From NCBI GenBank assembly GCA_900544225.1, contig UQUD01000042.1:1-16831 (forward strand): a stretch of DNA of 16,831 nucleotides. Direction: 5' to 3'. This DNA is from an uncultured Collinsella sp. (lineage in GTDB: Bacteria; Actinomycetota; Coriobacteriia; Coriobacteriales; Coriobacteriaceae). The translations under genes were made by a program, and so were the position numbers. Under the pieces are notes generated by a model. That model saw nothing but the letters and a program-made list of their open reading frames with translations, ran no database searches and was not told the origin of the DNA. Each line of letters starts with the position of its first letter. The first letter of the stretch is position 1. Below are positions 1-7,019 of the stretch, one piece after another.

Positions 1-2216
1 CCGTGCCCACCATCTCGCGCGGGCGCGTGACCTTTGTCGATGCCGCCCTGCCGCAGGGCGTGGTGGTGCCCGATGCCAACCTGGCCGTGTTCTCGATCGC
101 CGACCTCAACGCCCGTATGGATGCCAACCGCGCGCGCAGCCGCCGCAAGGTGGACATTACGCAGATCACCTTCCCGTTTAAGCCGGGCGACTACGTGGTG
201 CACGCCACTCACGGCATCGCACTCTTTAGCGAGATTGCGCGTCAGGAAGTGGGCGGCAAAGAGCGCGACTACTTTTTGCTGGAATATGCCGACGGCGACA
301 AGCTCTACGTGCCGCTCGAGCAGGTCGACCGTATCACGCGTTATGTTGGCCCCGACGGCGACAAACCGCGCCTGACCAGGCTCAACACAGCCGACTGGAC
401 GCGCGCCACCAACAAGGCGCGCAAGAACGCCAAAAAGCTGGCGTTTGACCTGGTCGACCTGTATACGCGCCGCTCATCAATCGCGGGTATCGCCTGCCCG
501 CCTGACACGCCCGAGCAGATCGAGATGGAGGAGAGCTTTCCTTACGACGAGACGCGCGACCAGCTGGAGGCCATCGCCGACATTAAGGCCGATATGGAGG
601 CGCCCAAGCCCATGGACCGCCTGCTGTGTGGCGACGTGGGTTTTGGTAAGACCGAGGTTGCCCTGCGCGCGGCGTTTAAGTGCGTGGACTCCGGCCGCCA
701 AGTCATGGTGCTCTGCCCCACGACCATTCTGGCCCAGCAGCACTACGAGACGTTCTTTGAGCGCTTTGCCCCGTTTGGCCTCGAGGTCGAAGTGCTCAGC
801 CGCTTCCGCACCCCGGCGCAGCAAAAGCGCGCGCTCAAGGCGTTTGCCGAGGGCACGATCGACGTGCTCATCGGCACGCACCGTCTGCTTTCGGCCGATG
901 TGAACCCCAAGAACCTGGGCCTGGTGATCATCGACGAGGAGCAACGCTTTGGCGTGCAGCACAAGGAGCAGCTCAAGAACCTGCGCGAGCAGATTGACGT
1001 GCTCACGCTTTCGGCAACGCCTATTCCGCGAACCATGCAGATGGCCACGAGCGGCGTGCGCGACATGAGCCTGATCACCACGCCGCCGACCGGGCGTCGT
1101 CCCGTGATCGTGCACGTGGGGGAGTACGACCCCGACGTGGTAAGCGCGGCGATTCGCCTGGAGGTGGGCCGCGGCGGCCAGGTGTACTACGTGTCCAACC
1201 GCGTCAAGACCATCGACGACGCCGTGGCGCGCGTGCACGAGGCCGCGCCCGAGGCGCGCGTGGGTGTGGCGCACGGCAAGATGAGTCCGCGCGAGGTCGA
1301 GGACGTGATGATCGAGTTCGCGACCAAAAAGATCGACGTGCTCATCGCCACGACCATCGTGGAGAGCGGTATCGACAACGCGACCGCCAACACGCTGATC
1401 ATCGAGGACTCGCAGCGCCTGGGCCTGGCGCAGCTCTACCAGCTCAAGGGTCGTGTGGGTCGCTCTGCCACGCAGGCCTACGCGTACTTTATGTTCCCGG
1501 GCGAGCTGCCACTCACCGAGGAGGCGACGGCGCGCCTGACCGCACTTTCCGAGTTCCAGGACCTGGGCAGCGGCATGCGCATCGCCATGCGCGACCTGGA
1601 GATTCGCGGCGCCGGCTCGCTTATGGGGGCCGAGCAGCACGGCAACCTGTCGAGCGTGGGCTTTGACCTGTTTACGCAGATGCTGGGCCAGGCTGTGGCC
1701 GAGGCGCGCGGCGATGACGACGCCGGCGTGGAAGCGGCGAGCGTGGGTATTAATCTGCCGGCCGACTACTTCTTGTCCGAGGAGTACCTGCCGGCGGTGG
1801 ACCAGCGCGTGCTCGTGTACCGCAAGCTCGCAGCGGCCGAGGACCTGGAGAGCATCGATGAGGTGCAGGAAGAGACCGAGGCCGCGCATGGCGAGCTGCC
1901 GTTGGCAGGACTCAACCTGTTCAATCGCGCACGAATCCGCATTCGCGGCGAGCGCCTGGGGCTTGAGAGCGTCACGCTCAGCGGCGGTCGCATCACGTTT
2001 TTGGGCGTCGACGTGCCCAAGAAGGTGGCCTTTGAGCTAAAGACCCGCTATGGCGCGGTGAACTTCCCCAAGAGCCGCAAGCTGTCGGTGCCCTACAAGG
2101 CAGGCGCCGGTGCGGGCAGCGGCCTGGGTCGCGGTCTCGACGCCAACGACGGCACCGGCCCGGTGGCCGCGGCGCTCATGCTGCTGCAACAGCTGGGTGC
2201 GAGCGACGACGACTAA
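1..2216 (+). CDS. mfd: Transcription-repair coupling factor Mfd, C-terminal part (5' end outside window)
   Basis: ATP-dependent DNA translocase that removes RNA polymerase stalled at lesions and recruits the UvrABC excision machinery. About 737 residues are visible in the frame beginning at base 3. Mfd is normally about 1100-1200 residues, so the N-terminal UvrB-like part lies upstream of the window and the GTG at 3 is not the true start. Numbering from base 3: the CarD-like RNA-polymerase-interaction domain is at about 58-116 (FKPGDYVVHATHGIA), Walker A at 210-218 (GDVGFGKTE), the DEEQ box at 311-314, and SATP at 337-340. Helicase motifs V/VI with the TRG region follow at about 449-550 (TIVESGIDNA, QLKGRVGRS, IRGAGSLMGAEQHG). 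The regulatory C-terminal domain runs from about 580. The C-terminus is intact. The TAA stop lies inside a decayed repeat (2214-2254). The identification is secure. Confidence 0.97.
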   Translation, partial: VPTISRGRVTFVDAALPQGVVVPDANLAVFSIADLNARMDANRARSRRKVDITQITFPFKPGDYVVHATHGIALFSEIARQEVGGKERDYFLLEYADGDKLYVPLEQVDRITRYVGPDGDKPRLTRLNTADWTRATNKARKNAKKLAFDLVDLYTRRSSIAGIACPPDTPEQIEMEESFPYDETRDQLEAIADIKADMEAPKPMDRLLCGDVGFGKTEVALRAAFKCVDSGRQVMVLCPTTILAQQHYETFFERFAPFGLEVEVLSRFRTPAQQKRALKAFAEGTIDVLIGTHRLLSADVNPKNLGLVIIDEEQRFGVQHKEQLKNLREQIDVLTLSATPIPRTMQMATSGVRDMSLITTPPTGRRPVIVHVGEYDPDVVSAAIRLEVGRGGQVYYVSNRVKTIDDAVARVHEAAPEARVGVAHGKMSPREVEDVMIEFATKKIDVLIATTIVESGIDNATANTLIIEDSQRLGLAQLYQLKGRVGRSATQAYAYFMFPGELPLTEEATARLTALSEFQDLGSGMRIAMRDLEIRGAGSLMGAEQHGNLSSVGFDLFTQMLGQAVAEARGDDDAGVEAASVGINLPADYFLSEEYLPAVDQRVLVYRKLAAAEDLESIDEVQEETEAAHGELPLAGLNLFNRARIRIRGERLGLESVTLSGGRITFLGVDVPKKVAFELKTRYGAVNFPKSRKLSVPYKAGAGAGSGLGRGLDANDGTGPVAAALMLLQQLGASDDD

Positions 2217-2254
2217 CGGGTCGACGCTGCAAACGCCCCATTTGGGCACTCTGG
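2214..2254 (+). repeat. Decayed 5' fragment of the 147-bp structured element, overlapping the mfd stop
   Basis: These 41 bp align without gaps to 6841-6881 of the full element, with 32 of 41 identities counted by eye. The shared blocks are TAACGG, TCGACGCTGC, CATTTGGGCA and TCTG. The mfd stop codon is the first three bases of the match. The leading perfect hairpin and the whole 3' half seen in the other two copies are absent, so the long stem cannot form here. Only a short hairpin (GCCC/GGGC) remains. Confidence 0.6.
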
Positions 2255-2272
2255 CTCCATCGAAAGGAAAGC

Positions 2273-3136
2273 ATGTTCGGATACATCTATAAGAAAGATG
2301 TCGCCATTATCGCGGTTGTCCTGTGCCTTTGTCTGGGCGTGGGCAGTTTCTTCGATTATCAGATCTCGAGCGCGCTGTTCAATATCGGCAGCATGTACGG
2401 TCGCTTTATCGAGGCCGCCGGCGAGCTGCCGTTCGAGCTGACGGCGAGCGTCGCGGGCGTTATGCTCGTACGCGCGGTGCGTCCCGACTCCAGGGGGAGC
2501 GAATGGCTCGCCGTGCTGGGCGTTCTGATCAACGTTGGCCTGGCCGGCTACGAGATCGTTTCGTCCCTGCGGGTTGGCGGTAAACTCATTGCCGTTCAGC
2601 TGGTGCTGACGTTTGTGCTGGTGATCGCCGCCAACCTTATCGTCTATCGCCTCACGCGCGCGACCGAGCCTGACGAGCTCACGCGCTGGGCGTTGATGGT
2701 GCTTGCCGTGTGGGTCGCTCAGGCCATTATCCTCAACGTGATCGTCAAGCCGTTGTGGTCGCGCCCGCGCATGCGCGTGATCGAGGTCACGCCGGGGCTC
2801 AATTTTCAGCCGTGGTGGGTGATTGGCAACCCCGACAAGTGGAGCTATATCGCCGCCGGCGTAATCAAGGACGGCTTTAAGTCGTTCGCGAGTGGACACA
2901 CCGCGCATGCGGCGATTGGCCTCATGCTCGCCGGGCTTCCCGCGGCGGCCTTTAAGGAAAAGCCGTCGCGCCGCCGGGTGGTCTTTTGGACGGCGGCTGT
3001 GGTCGCGGCGCTCGTCGCCTTTGGCCGTATCGTGATCGGAGCGCATTTTTTGAGTGACGTGAGCTGCGGCTTTGCCCTGGTGCTGGCGCTTGAGTGCCTT
3101 GCCGCGCGTATTGCCTATCCCAACGGCGTACAATAG
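2273..3136 (+). CDS. PAP2-family integral membrane phosphatase
   Basis: Predicted lipid or polyprenyl-pyrophosphate phosphatase of the type-2 phosphatidic acid phosphatase family, 287 residues, with several hydrophobic segments (about 10-25, 55-68, 78-98, 105-125, 138-158, 210-226, 236-256, 264-280). The three catalytic motifs are present in variant form. Motif 1 is K159-x6-R166 followed by Met instead of Pro. Motif 2 is ASGH at 206-209, where PSGH is usual. Motif 3 is G251-R252-x5-H258-x3-D262, where SR-x5-H-x3-D is usual. The catalytic His, Arg and Asp remain, so activity is plausible. The ATG at 2273 follows an AAAGGA ribosome-binding site. It sits 56 bp after mfd with no clear terminator between. 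The substrate cannot be read from sequence; undecaprenyl pyrophosphate or phosphatidate are the usual options. Confidence 0.85.
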   Translation: MFGYIYKKDVAIIAVVLCLCLGVGSFFDYQISSALFNIGSMYGRFIEAAGELPFELTASVAGVMLVRAVRPDSRGSEWLAVLGVLINVGLAGYEIVSSLRVGGKLIAVQLVLTFVLVIAANLIVYRLTRATEPDELTRWALMVLAVWVAQAIILNVIVKPLWSRPRMRVIEVTPGLNFQPWWVIGNPDKWSYIAAGVIKDGFKSFASGHTAHAAIGLMLAGLPAAAFKEKPSRRRVVFWTAAVVAALVAFGRIVIGAHFLSDVSCGFALVLALECLAARIAYPNGVQ

Positions 3137-3181
3137 CTCCGTTTGAATCATCTGGCCGATACCCGGTAAGAGAGGATTGCC

Positions 3182-4207
3182 ATGCTCGCGTTTAACAACG
3201 ATTATTCCCACGGCGCACACCCGGCGGTGCTGCAGGCGCTCGTCGACACTAATATGGAGCCGCAGCCCGGCTACGGTACCGATGCACATACCGAGCGTGC
3301 CAAGCACCTTATTCGCGAGGCCTGCCAGGCCCCCGATGCCGACGTGTTTTTTCTGGTGGGCGGCACGCAGGCCAACGCGACGGTGATCGACATGCTTCTC
3401 GCGCCGTACGAGGGCGTCGTTGCTGCCGAGACTGGCCACGTCGCCTGCCACGAGGCGGGCGCCATCGAGTTTGGCGGCCACAAGGTACTCACCATCCCCG
3501 GCTACGAGGGCAAGATGCACGCCGAGGACCTCGAGAACTATATCCAGGTGTTCTACGAAAACGAGAGCTATGAGCACACGGTGTTCCCGGGCGCCGTGTA
3601 CGTGAGTCTATCGACCGAGTACGGCACGCTGTACTCCAAGGCCGAGCTCGCGGCGATTCACGCAGTGTGCCAGAAGCGCGAGATTCCGCTGTTTGTGGAT
3701 GGCGCCCGTCTGGCCTATGCGTTGGCGGCCGATGAGTGCGACATTACCCTGCCCGAGCTGGCGCAGCTGTGTGACGTGTTCTACATCGGCGGCACCAAGT
3801 GCGGCGCGCTCTGCGGCGAGGCTGTGGTGTTCTGCGGCATGCACGCCCCGGCGCATCCCATTCCGCGTATTAAGCAGCACGGCGCGCTGTTGGCCAAGGG
3901 CCGTCTGACGGGCGTGCAGTTTGAGGCGCTCTTTACCGATGGCCTGTATTTTGAGATTGGTCGCCAGGCGATCGAGACGGCTCAGACGCTTCGTCGCGTG
4001 CTGCACGAGCGCGGCTACCAGTTCTTTTTGGAGACGCCCACAAACCAGCAGTTTGTGATTCTGCCCAACGAGGACATGGCCCACATTCGCGAGCATGCCT
4101 CGATCGAGTACTGGGAAAAGTACGACGAGACCCACACGGTGGTGCGCTTTTGCACCAGCTGGGCCACGACGCAGGAGGACATCGACGCGCTGGCGGCTGT
4201 CCTGTAG
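3182..4207 (+). CDS. Low-specificity threonine aldolase / beta-eliminating lyase family PLP enzyme
   Basis: PLP-dependent fold-type I enzyme of the threonine aldolase group, which cleaves L-threonine or allo-threonine to glycine and acetaldehyde, or acts on related beta-hydroxy amino acids. Length is 341 residues, normal for the family. The N-terminus (FNNDYSHGAHP) matches the usual start of these proteins. His86 (ETGHVACHEAGA) is the expected PLP-stacking residue. Asp173 and Arg176 (FVDGARLAYA) bind the cofactor, and Lys206 in YIGGTKCGA is the likely Schiff-base lysine. The ATG at 3182 follows a GAGAGGA ribosome-binding site. The gene lies 45 bp after the PAP2 gene and ends just before a strong terminator at 4226-4268. 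Substrate and stereochemistry are not decidable here. L-allo-threonine aldolase or a lyase acting on another beta-substituted amino acid are alternatives. Confidence 0.88.
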   Translation: MLAFNNDYSHGAHPAVLQALVDTNMEPQPGYGTDAHTERAKHLIREACQAPDADVFFLVGGTQANATVIDMLLAPYEGVVAAETGHVACHEAGAIEFGGHKVLTIPGYEGKMHAEDLENYIQVFYENESYEHTVFPGAVYVSLSTEYGTLYSKAELAAIHAVCQKREIPLFVDGARLAYALAADECDITLPELAQLCDVFYIGGTKCGALCGEAVVFCGMHAPAHPIPRIKQHGALLAKGRLTGVQFEALFTDGLYFEIGRQAIETAQTLRRVLHERGYQFFLETPTNQQFVILPNEDMAHIREHASIEYWEKYDETHTVVRFCTSWATTQEDIDALAAVL

Positions 4208-4225
4208 CCTGATGTAATGACGAGG

Positions 4226-4268
4226 GGCCGCCTTGCGCTGGGTTTGGCGCAAGGCGGCCTTTGTTTTT
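4226..4268 (+). terminator. Rho-independent terminator after the threonine aldolase gene
   Basis: Perfect 13-bp stem, 4226-4238 (GGCCGCCTTGCGC) with 4247-4259 (GCGCAAGGCGGCC), 8-nt loop, then TTTGTTTTT. It separates the upstream genes from the acetyltransferase and rules out the in-frame TTG at 4261, which lies in the T tract, as a translation start. Confidence 0.93.
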
Positions 4269-4284
4269 GAGGGAGAAGGGTTGT

Positions 4285-4875
4285 ATGACCGAGATGTCCG
4301 AGCCGACGATTCGCCTGGCGACGCCCGAAGACGCGCCGGTGTTGCTTGTCATCTATGAGCCGTATGTGCGCCAGACGGCGATTACCTGCGAATACGAGGT
4401 GCCGAGCGTTGAGGAGTTCGCCGGGCGTATTGAGCGTACGCTCAAGCGCTATCCGTATTTGGTGATGGAGTTGGACGGGCGTCCGGTAGGCTATGCCTAC
4501 GTGAGTTCGCTTAACAGCCGCGAGGCATACGACTGGTCGGTCGAGACGTCGATCTACCTGGCACGCGATGTGCGCCATGGCGGGCTGGGTCGCAAGCTGC
4601 ACGATGCGCTCAAGCAGTGCCTGATCGCGATGGGCATCACCAACATGTGCGCGCTCATCGCCGTGCCGCACGACAAGGACGACGAGTATCTAACGCACAA
4701 TAGCCAGGACTTCCATGCCCATATGGGATATCGCTTGGTGGGCGCCTTCGATCGCTGTGCCCAAAAGTTCGGCCGCTGGTACGACATGTGCTGGATGGAG
4801 TTGGTCCTAGCCGAGCGCACACCCAACCAACCCAAACCAACCTGGTTCCCCGACCTCCCCAAACCTACCATTTAG
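4285..4875 (+). CDS. GNAT-family N-acetyltransferase, phosphinothricin acetyltransferase-like
   Basis: Acetyl-CoA-dependent N-acetyltransferase, 196 residues. The start at ATG 4285 is preferred because GGAGAAGGG lies just upstream (4271-4279). The fold begins with IRLATPEDAPVLLVIYEPYV. The acetyl-CoA pyrophosphate loop is at about 94-105 (RDVRHGGLGRKL), and the C-terminal part is the typical MGYRLVGAFDRCAQKFGRWYD (around 147-167, G-x-[K/R] type ending). This layout is that of the Pat/YncA group, which acetylates phosphinothricin, methionine sulfoximine or other small amines. The last residues (about 180-196, rich in Pro, Lys and Trp) look unrelated to the fold. The final codons and TAG stop come from repeat copy R1. 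The gene is convergent with the GntR gene, with 21 bp between stop codons. The substrate is unknown. Confidence 0.85.
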   Translation: MTEMSEPTIRLATPEDAPVLLVIYEPYVRQTAITCEYEVPSVEEFAGRIERTLKRYPYLVMELDGRPVGYAYVSSLNSREAYDWSVETSIYLARDVRHGGLGRKLHDALKQCLIAMGITNMCALIAVPHDKDDEYLTHNSQDFHAHMGYRLVGAFDRCAQKFGRWYDMCWMELVLAERTPNQPKPTWFPDLPKPTI

Positions 4876-4899
4876 GGACAGGTTTATTTTGGCAGGTTA
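4863..4899 (-). repeat. Repeat copy R1 between convergent genes
   Basis: 37-bp copy of the repeat family also found at 12359, 13035 and 14345. Read on the - strand it has the pattern ACCTGCCAAAA, then TAAACCTGTCCC, then an AAATGGTAGGT-type arm. It matches R3 at about 35 of 37 positions by eye, but the CCCAGATAA flank of the other copies is missing. Its + strand carries the TAG stop of the acetyltransferase (4873-4875). Its - strand carries the TAA stop of the GntR gene (4897-4899). Confidence 0.8.
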
Positions 4900-5619
4900 G
4901 CCGATTGGCTCGGTGTATTTGGCGCGGTCGGTGCGTTGGATGCGCTTAGAGACATGGAGCGGTCGGCCGTCGGTGTCGTAGACGTAGTCGGTGATCAGGA
5001 TCAGCGCCTGCCCGCGCTCGACGTTGAGCAAAAACGCCTCGTTTTGCGAGGCATAGCACACCTCAAAGGTCTTATGTCCCTGTGCCGGCGCGCGATGGAA
5101 TTCTTGACGCAGCGTGGCGTAGAGCGAACCGTTGATATCGCGATCGATGAGCGACCCAAAGCTTGGCGGCAGATAGGTGGTCTCCAGGCACAGTGGCGCA
5201 TCGTCCAGATAACGCAGACGGACAAGTTTGACGAGCTTACTGCCCACGGCGGCATCAAAGAACTTAGCTATGCTGCCGCACGCCTTGGTAAAGCCCGAGT
5301 CCACCGTGCGCGTGGTGGGCTTCATGCCCTGGCCCTCGACCTGCTTGGTATAGCTCGAAAACACCAGGTTGTTCTCGTGGAGCGCGGGCGTGTCGGCCAC
5401 AAAGGCGCCACGCCCGCGTTCGGTGCGCACCAGGCCCTCATCAATGAGCACCTTAAGGGCGTGGCGCACGGTGCTGCGCGACAGCCCCGATTCGTCCATG
5501 AGTTCCATCTCGGACGGCAGCTTGTCTTCGCGCGCGTAGACGCCGGCGGCGATGCGGTCACGCAGCATGCCCGCCAAGCGCTCGTATTGGGCCAGTTTCT
5601 TTTTAGACGAAGCTTTCAT
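4897..5619 (-). CDS. GntR-family (HutC/FrlR type) transcriptional regulator with UTRA domain
   Basis: 240 residues. The N-terminal winged helix-turn-helix is at about 9-75 (YERLAGMLRDRIAAGVY, KLPSEMELMDESGLSRSTVR, GLVRTERGRGAFVAD). The C-terminal UTRA effector domain, at about 85-235, usually binds a phosphorylated sugar or amine. FrlR, which controls fructoselysine genes in other bacteria, has this architecture. The gene is divergent from the SIS-domain deglycase at 5825. The 205-bp gap between them carries three copies of ACTTRTATGC, so control of the deglycase and of itself is the simplest reading. The ribosome-binding site before the start at 5619 is weak (AGGCTG on the - strand). The effector is not identifiable; a fructoselysine-phosphate-like compound is inferred from the neighbours. 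Confidence 0.9.
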   Translation of the reverse strand: MKASSKKKLAQYERLAGMLRDRIAAGVYAREDKLPSEMELMDESGLSRSTVRHALKVLIDEGLVRTERGRGAFVADTPALHENNLVFSSYTKQVEGQGMKPTTRTVDSGFTKACGSIAKFFDAAVGSKLVKLVRLRYLDDAPLCLETTYLPPSFGSLIDRDINGSLYATLRQEFHRAPAQGHKTFEVCYASQNEAFLLNVERGQALILITDYVYDTDGRPLHVSKRIQRTDRAKYTEPIG

Positions 5620-5635
5620 GCGATCAGCCTATATC

Positions 5636-5786
5636 TAACTTATATGCTTATCTAAGCAAGCATGTATTCAACACAACAATAAAACCGCTGGTATTGAGCT
5701 ACCGAAAACCTTACCAGCAAAATTTCTAAGATAAATATAGCATACAACTAGTCGACATAACCAAAACATGTATGTAACTTGTATGC
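5636..5786. promoter_or_regulatory. Divergent promoter region with three candidate GntR operators
   Basis: AT-rich interval between the divergent GntR and deglycase genes. A 12-mer, TAACTTATATGC at 5636-5647, recurs as TAACTTGTATGC at 5775-5786 with one mismatch. The inverse form GCATACAACT is at 5740-5749 and differs from the reverse complement of 5777-5786 at one base. The first copy lies just upstream of the GntR start and the last just upstream of the deglycase ribosome-binding site, the positions expected for autorepression and target repression. A small palindrome, GCTTA-TC-TAAGC (5646-5657), overlaps the first copy. No unique -35/-10 pair can be fixed by eye. Confidence 0.6.
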
Positions 5787-5824
5787 CATCGAGAGCATCA
5801 AACGAGAAGAAAGGCTGATGCACG

Positions 5825-6817
5825 ATGACTACTCAGGAACAGGTTAAGGATGTCGTCTCCCAGGTTTTGGCTGACAAGGCAGACAAGGGCGGCATCAAGC
5901 GCGTCGTGTGGATTGGTGCCGGCGGATCCAACGGCGGCAACTATCCTGCCCAGTACTTTATGGAGCACGAGGCCACGCAGGTCGTGAGCTCCAGCTACAC
6001 CAGCAACGAGTTCGTGCACGCCACCCCGGCCTACGTCAACGAGAACACCCTGGCCGTCGTCGTGTCCATGCGCGGCACCAAGGAGACCATCGTTGCCGCC
6101 CAGGTCGCCAAGGACCACGGCGCCAGCACCATCGCCATCTATGTTGACGAGTCCGGCCTCACCGAGGTCTGCGACTACAAGATCCAGTACGACAGCCTGG
6201 CCGTCGACGAGTCCTGCATGGGCCGCACCAACTCCGCCGTCGTGACCATGATCGCCATGGAGCTTACGCAGCAGACCGAGGGCTATGCCGAGTACGAGAC
6301 CGCTATGGCCGCGTTTGACTTGGTCGACCCCATCTATCGCAAGGCCGTCGAGTACACCCGTCCGCTTGCTGCCAAGTGGGCCGAGCAGAACGCCGACAAG
6401 CCCTGCATCAACGTCATGGCTCAGGGTCCGCTCTTTGGTGCCGCCTACGTCTTTAGCATCTGCAACGTGCAGGAGATGCTGCAGATCGACTCCTGCACCA
6501 TCAACACCTGCGACTTCTTCCACGGCCCCTTCGAGATCCTGGACAAGCGCACCTCGCTGTTCCAGCTCATCAGCGTCGGCCGCAGCCGCTGCAACGACGA
6601 GCGCGGCATCCGCTTCGTCAACCAGTACGGTGGCGAGCGCGTCTATCAGCTCGACGCCAAGGAGCTCGGCCTCAACGACATCAAGGACAGCGTGAGCGAG
6701 TACTTCAACCACCTGATCTTTGCCCCGATTCTCAACAACGTCTACATGCGTGCGCTCTCCGCCGTCACCCACAAGGACTACATGACGCGCCGCTACATGT
6801 GGAAGCTTGAGTATTAG
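5825..6817 (+). CDS. SIS-domain sugar isomerase/deglycase, FrlB-like (paralogue 1)
   Basis: 330-residue cytosolic protein with two SIS domains, similar in design to fructoselysine-6-phosphate deglycase FrlB, which releases glucose 6-phosphate and lysine. The first phosphosugar loop is at about 30-45 (IGAGGSNGGNYPAQYF). A second phosphate-contact segment is at about 80-88 (VSMRGTKET). A family block FHGPFE is at 232-237, and the C-terminus ends MTRRYMWKLEY. Glu217 (VQEML) and His233 (FFHGPF) are 16 residues apart, the spacing I recall for the catalytic Glu/His pair of the deglycase FraB. It is clearly paralogous to the enzyme at 11275. The ATG at 5825 follows GAAGAAAGG (5806-5814). It is transcribed alone, divergent from its likely regulator, and the 147-bp structured element begins directly after its stop. 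The exact substrate (fructoselysine, glucoselysine or another Amadori compound) is inferred. Confidence 0.82.
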   Translation: MTTQEQVKDVVSQVLADKADKGGIKRVVWIGAGGSNGGNYPAQYFMEHEATQVVSSSYTSNEFVHATPAYVNENTLAVVVSMRGTKETIVAAQVAKDHGASTIAIYVDESGLTEVCDYKIQYDSLAVDESCMGRTNSAVVTMIAMELTQQTEGYAEYETAMAAFDLVDPIYRKAVEYTRPLAAKWAEQNADKPCINVMAQGPLFGAAYVFSICNVQEMLQIDSCTINTCDFFHGPFEILDKRTSLFQLISVGRSRCNDERGIRFVNQYGGERVYQLDAKELGLNDIKDSVSEYFNHLIFAPILNNVYMRALSAVTHKDYMTRRYMWKLEY

Positions 6818-6964
6818 TTACGCGGTTTTACCAAACCGCGTAACGGCTCGACGCTGCGCGGTCCGCATTTGGGCAATCTGACGTTCAACTTCAAGGGCGC
6901 GACCAGAAGGTCAGCGCCCTTTCGTTTCACGTCACCTTGCCTCAAATGCGGCCCGCTCGCTGAC
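6818..6964 (+). repeat. 147-bp structured element, copy 1
   Basis: Starts one base after the deglycase stop. Part 1 is a perfect hairpin, 6818-6828 with 6833-6843 (TTACGCGGTTT/AAACCGCGTAA, loop TACC). Part 2 is a linker, CGGCTCGACGCT. Part 3 is a long hairpin: 6858-6871 with 6943-6956 (one T/C mismatch), 6872-6876 with 6937-6941 (bulge T6942), 6879-6884 with 6929-6934, 6887-6889 with 6924-6926, 6893-6900 with 6914-6921 (bulge A6913), and 6901-6904 with 6909-6912 closing loop AGAA. Copy 2 at 15202-15348 has the same length and fold with many compensatory changes. The first hairpin may also stop transcription, although no T tract follows. Strand is given relative to the upstream gene. Confidence 0.85.
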
Positions 6965-7019
6965 TTATGCTCAACCAGCGGCGCCTTAGACGTTGGGAAC
7001 GTTCCTTTTCTGCCGGCAG

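Noticed and set aside
477..1889. Long open frame on the - strand inside mfd (470 codons)
   Set aside because: It is the antisense shadow of a high-GC gene. The translation is low-complexity (rich in His, Leu, Arg, Ala), with no recognisable domain and no ribosome-binding site.
2213..3577. Long - strand open frame across the PAP2 and threonine aldolase genes
   Set aside because: It spans two well-supported + strand genes and their gap, which no real gene would do here. No motifs are visible.
4261..4284. Upstream in-frame TTG start for the acetyltransferase
   Set aside because: It lies in the T tract of a strong terminator. The ATG at 4285 has a proper ribosome-binding site.
5798..6772. - strand frame opposite the first deglycase, and the similar one at 11179-12216 opposite the second
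   Set aside because: Both are antisense shadows created by C/G-ending codons. Their Val/Leu/Gly/Asp/His-rich translations mirror the sense codon bias.
6818..6964. Integron attC site, suggested by a long hairpin with extrahelical bases
   Set aside because: No GTTRRRY-type core sites, integrase or gene-cassette array are visible. The resemblance is only structural.
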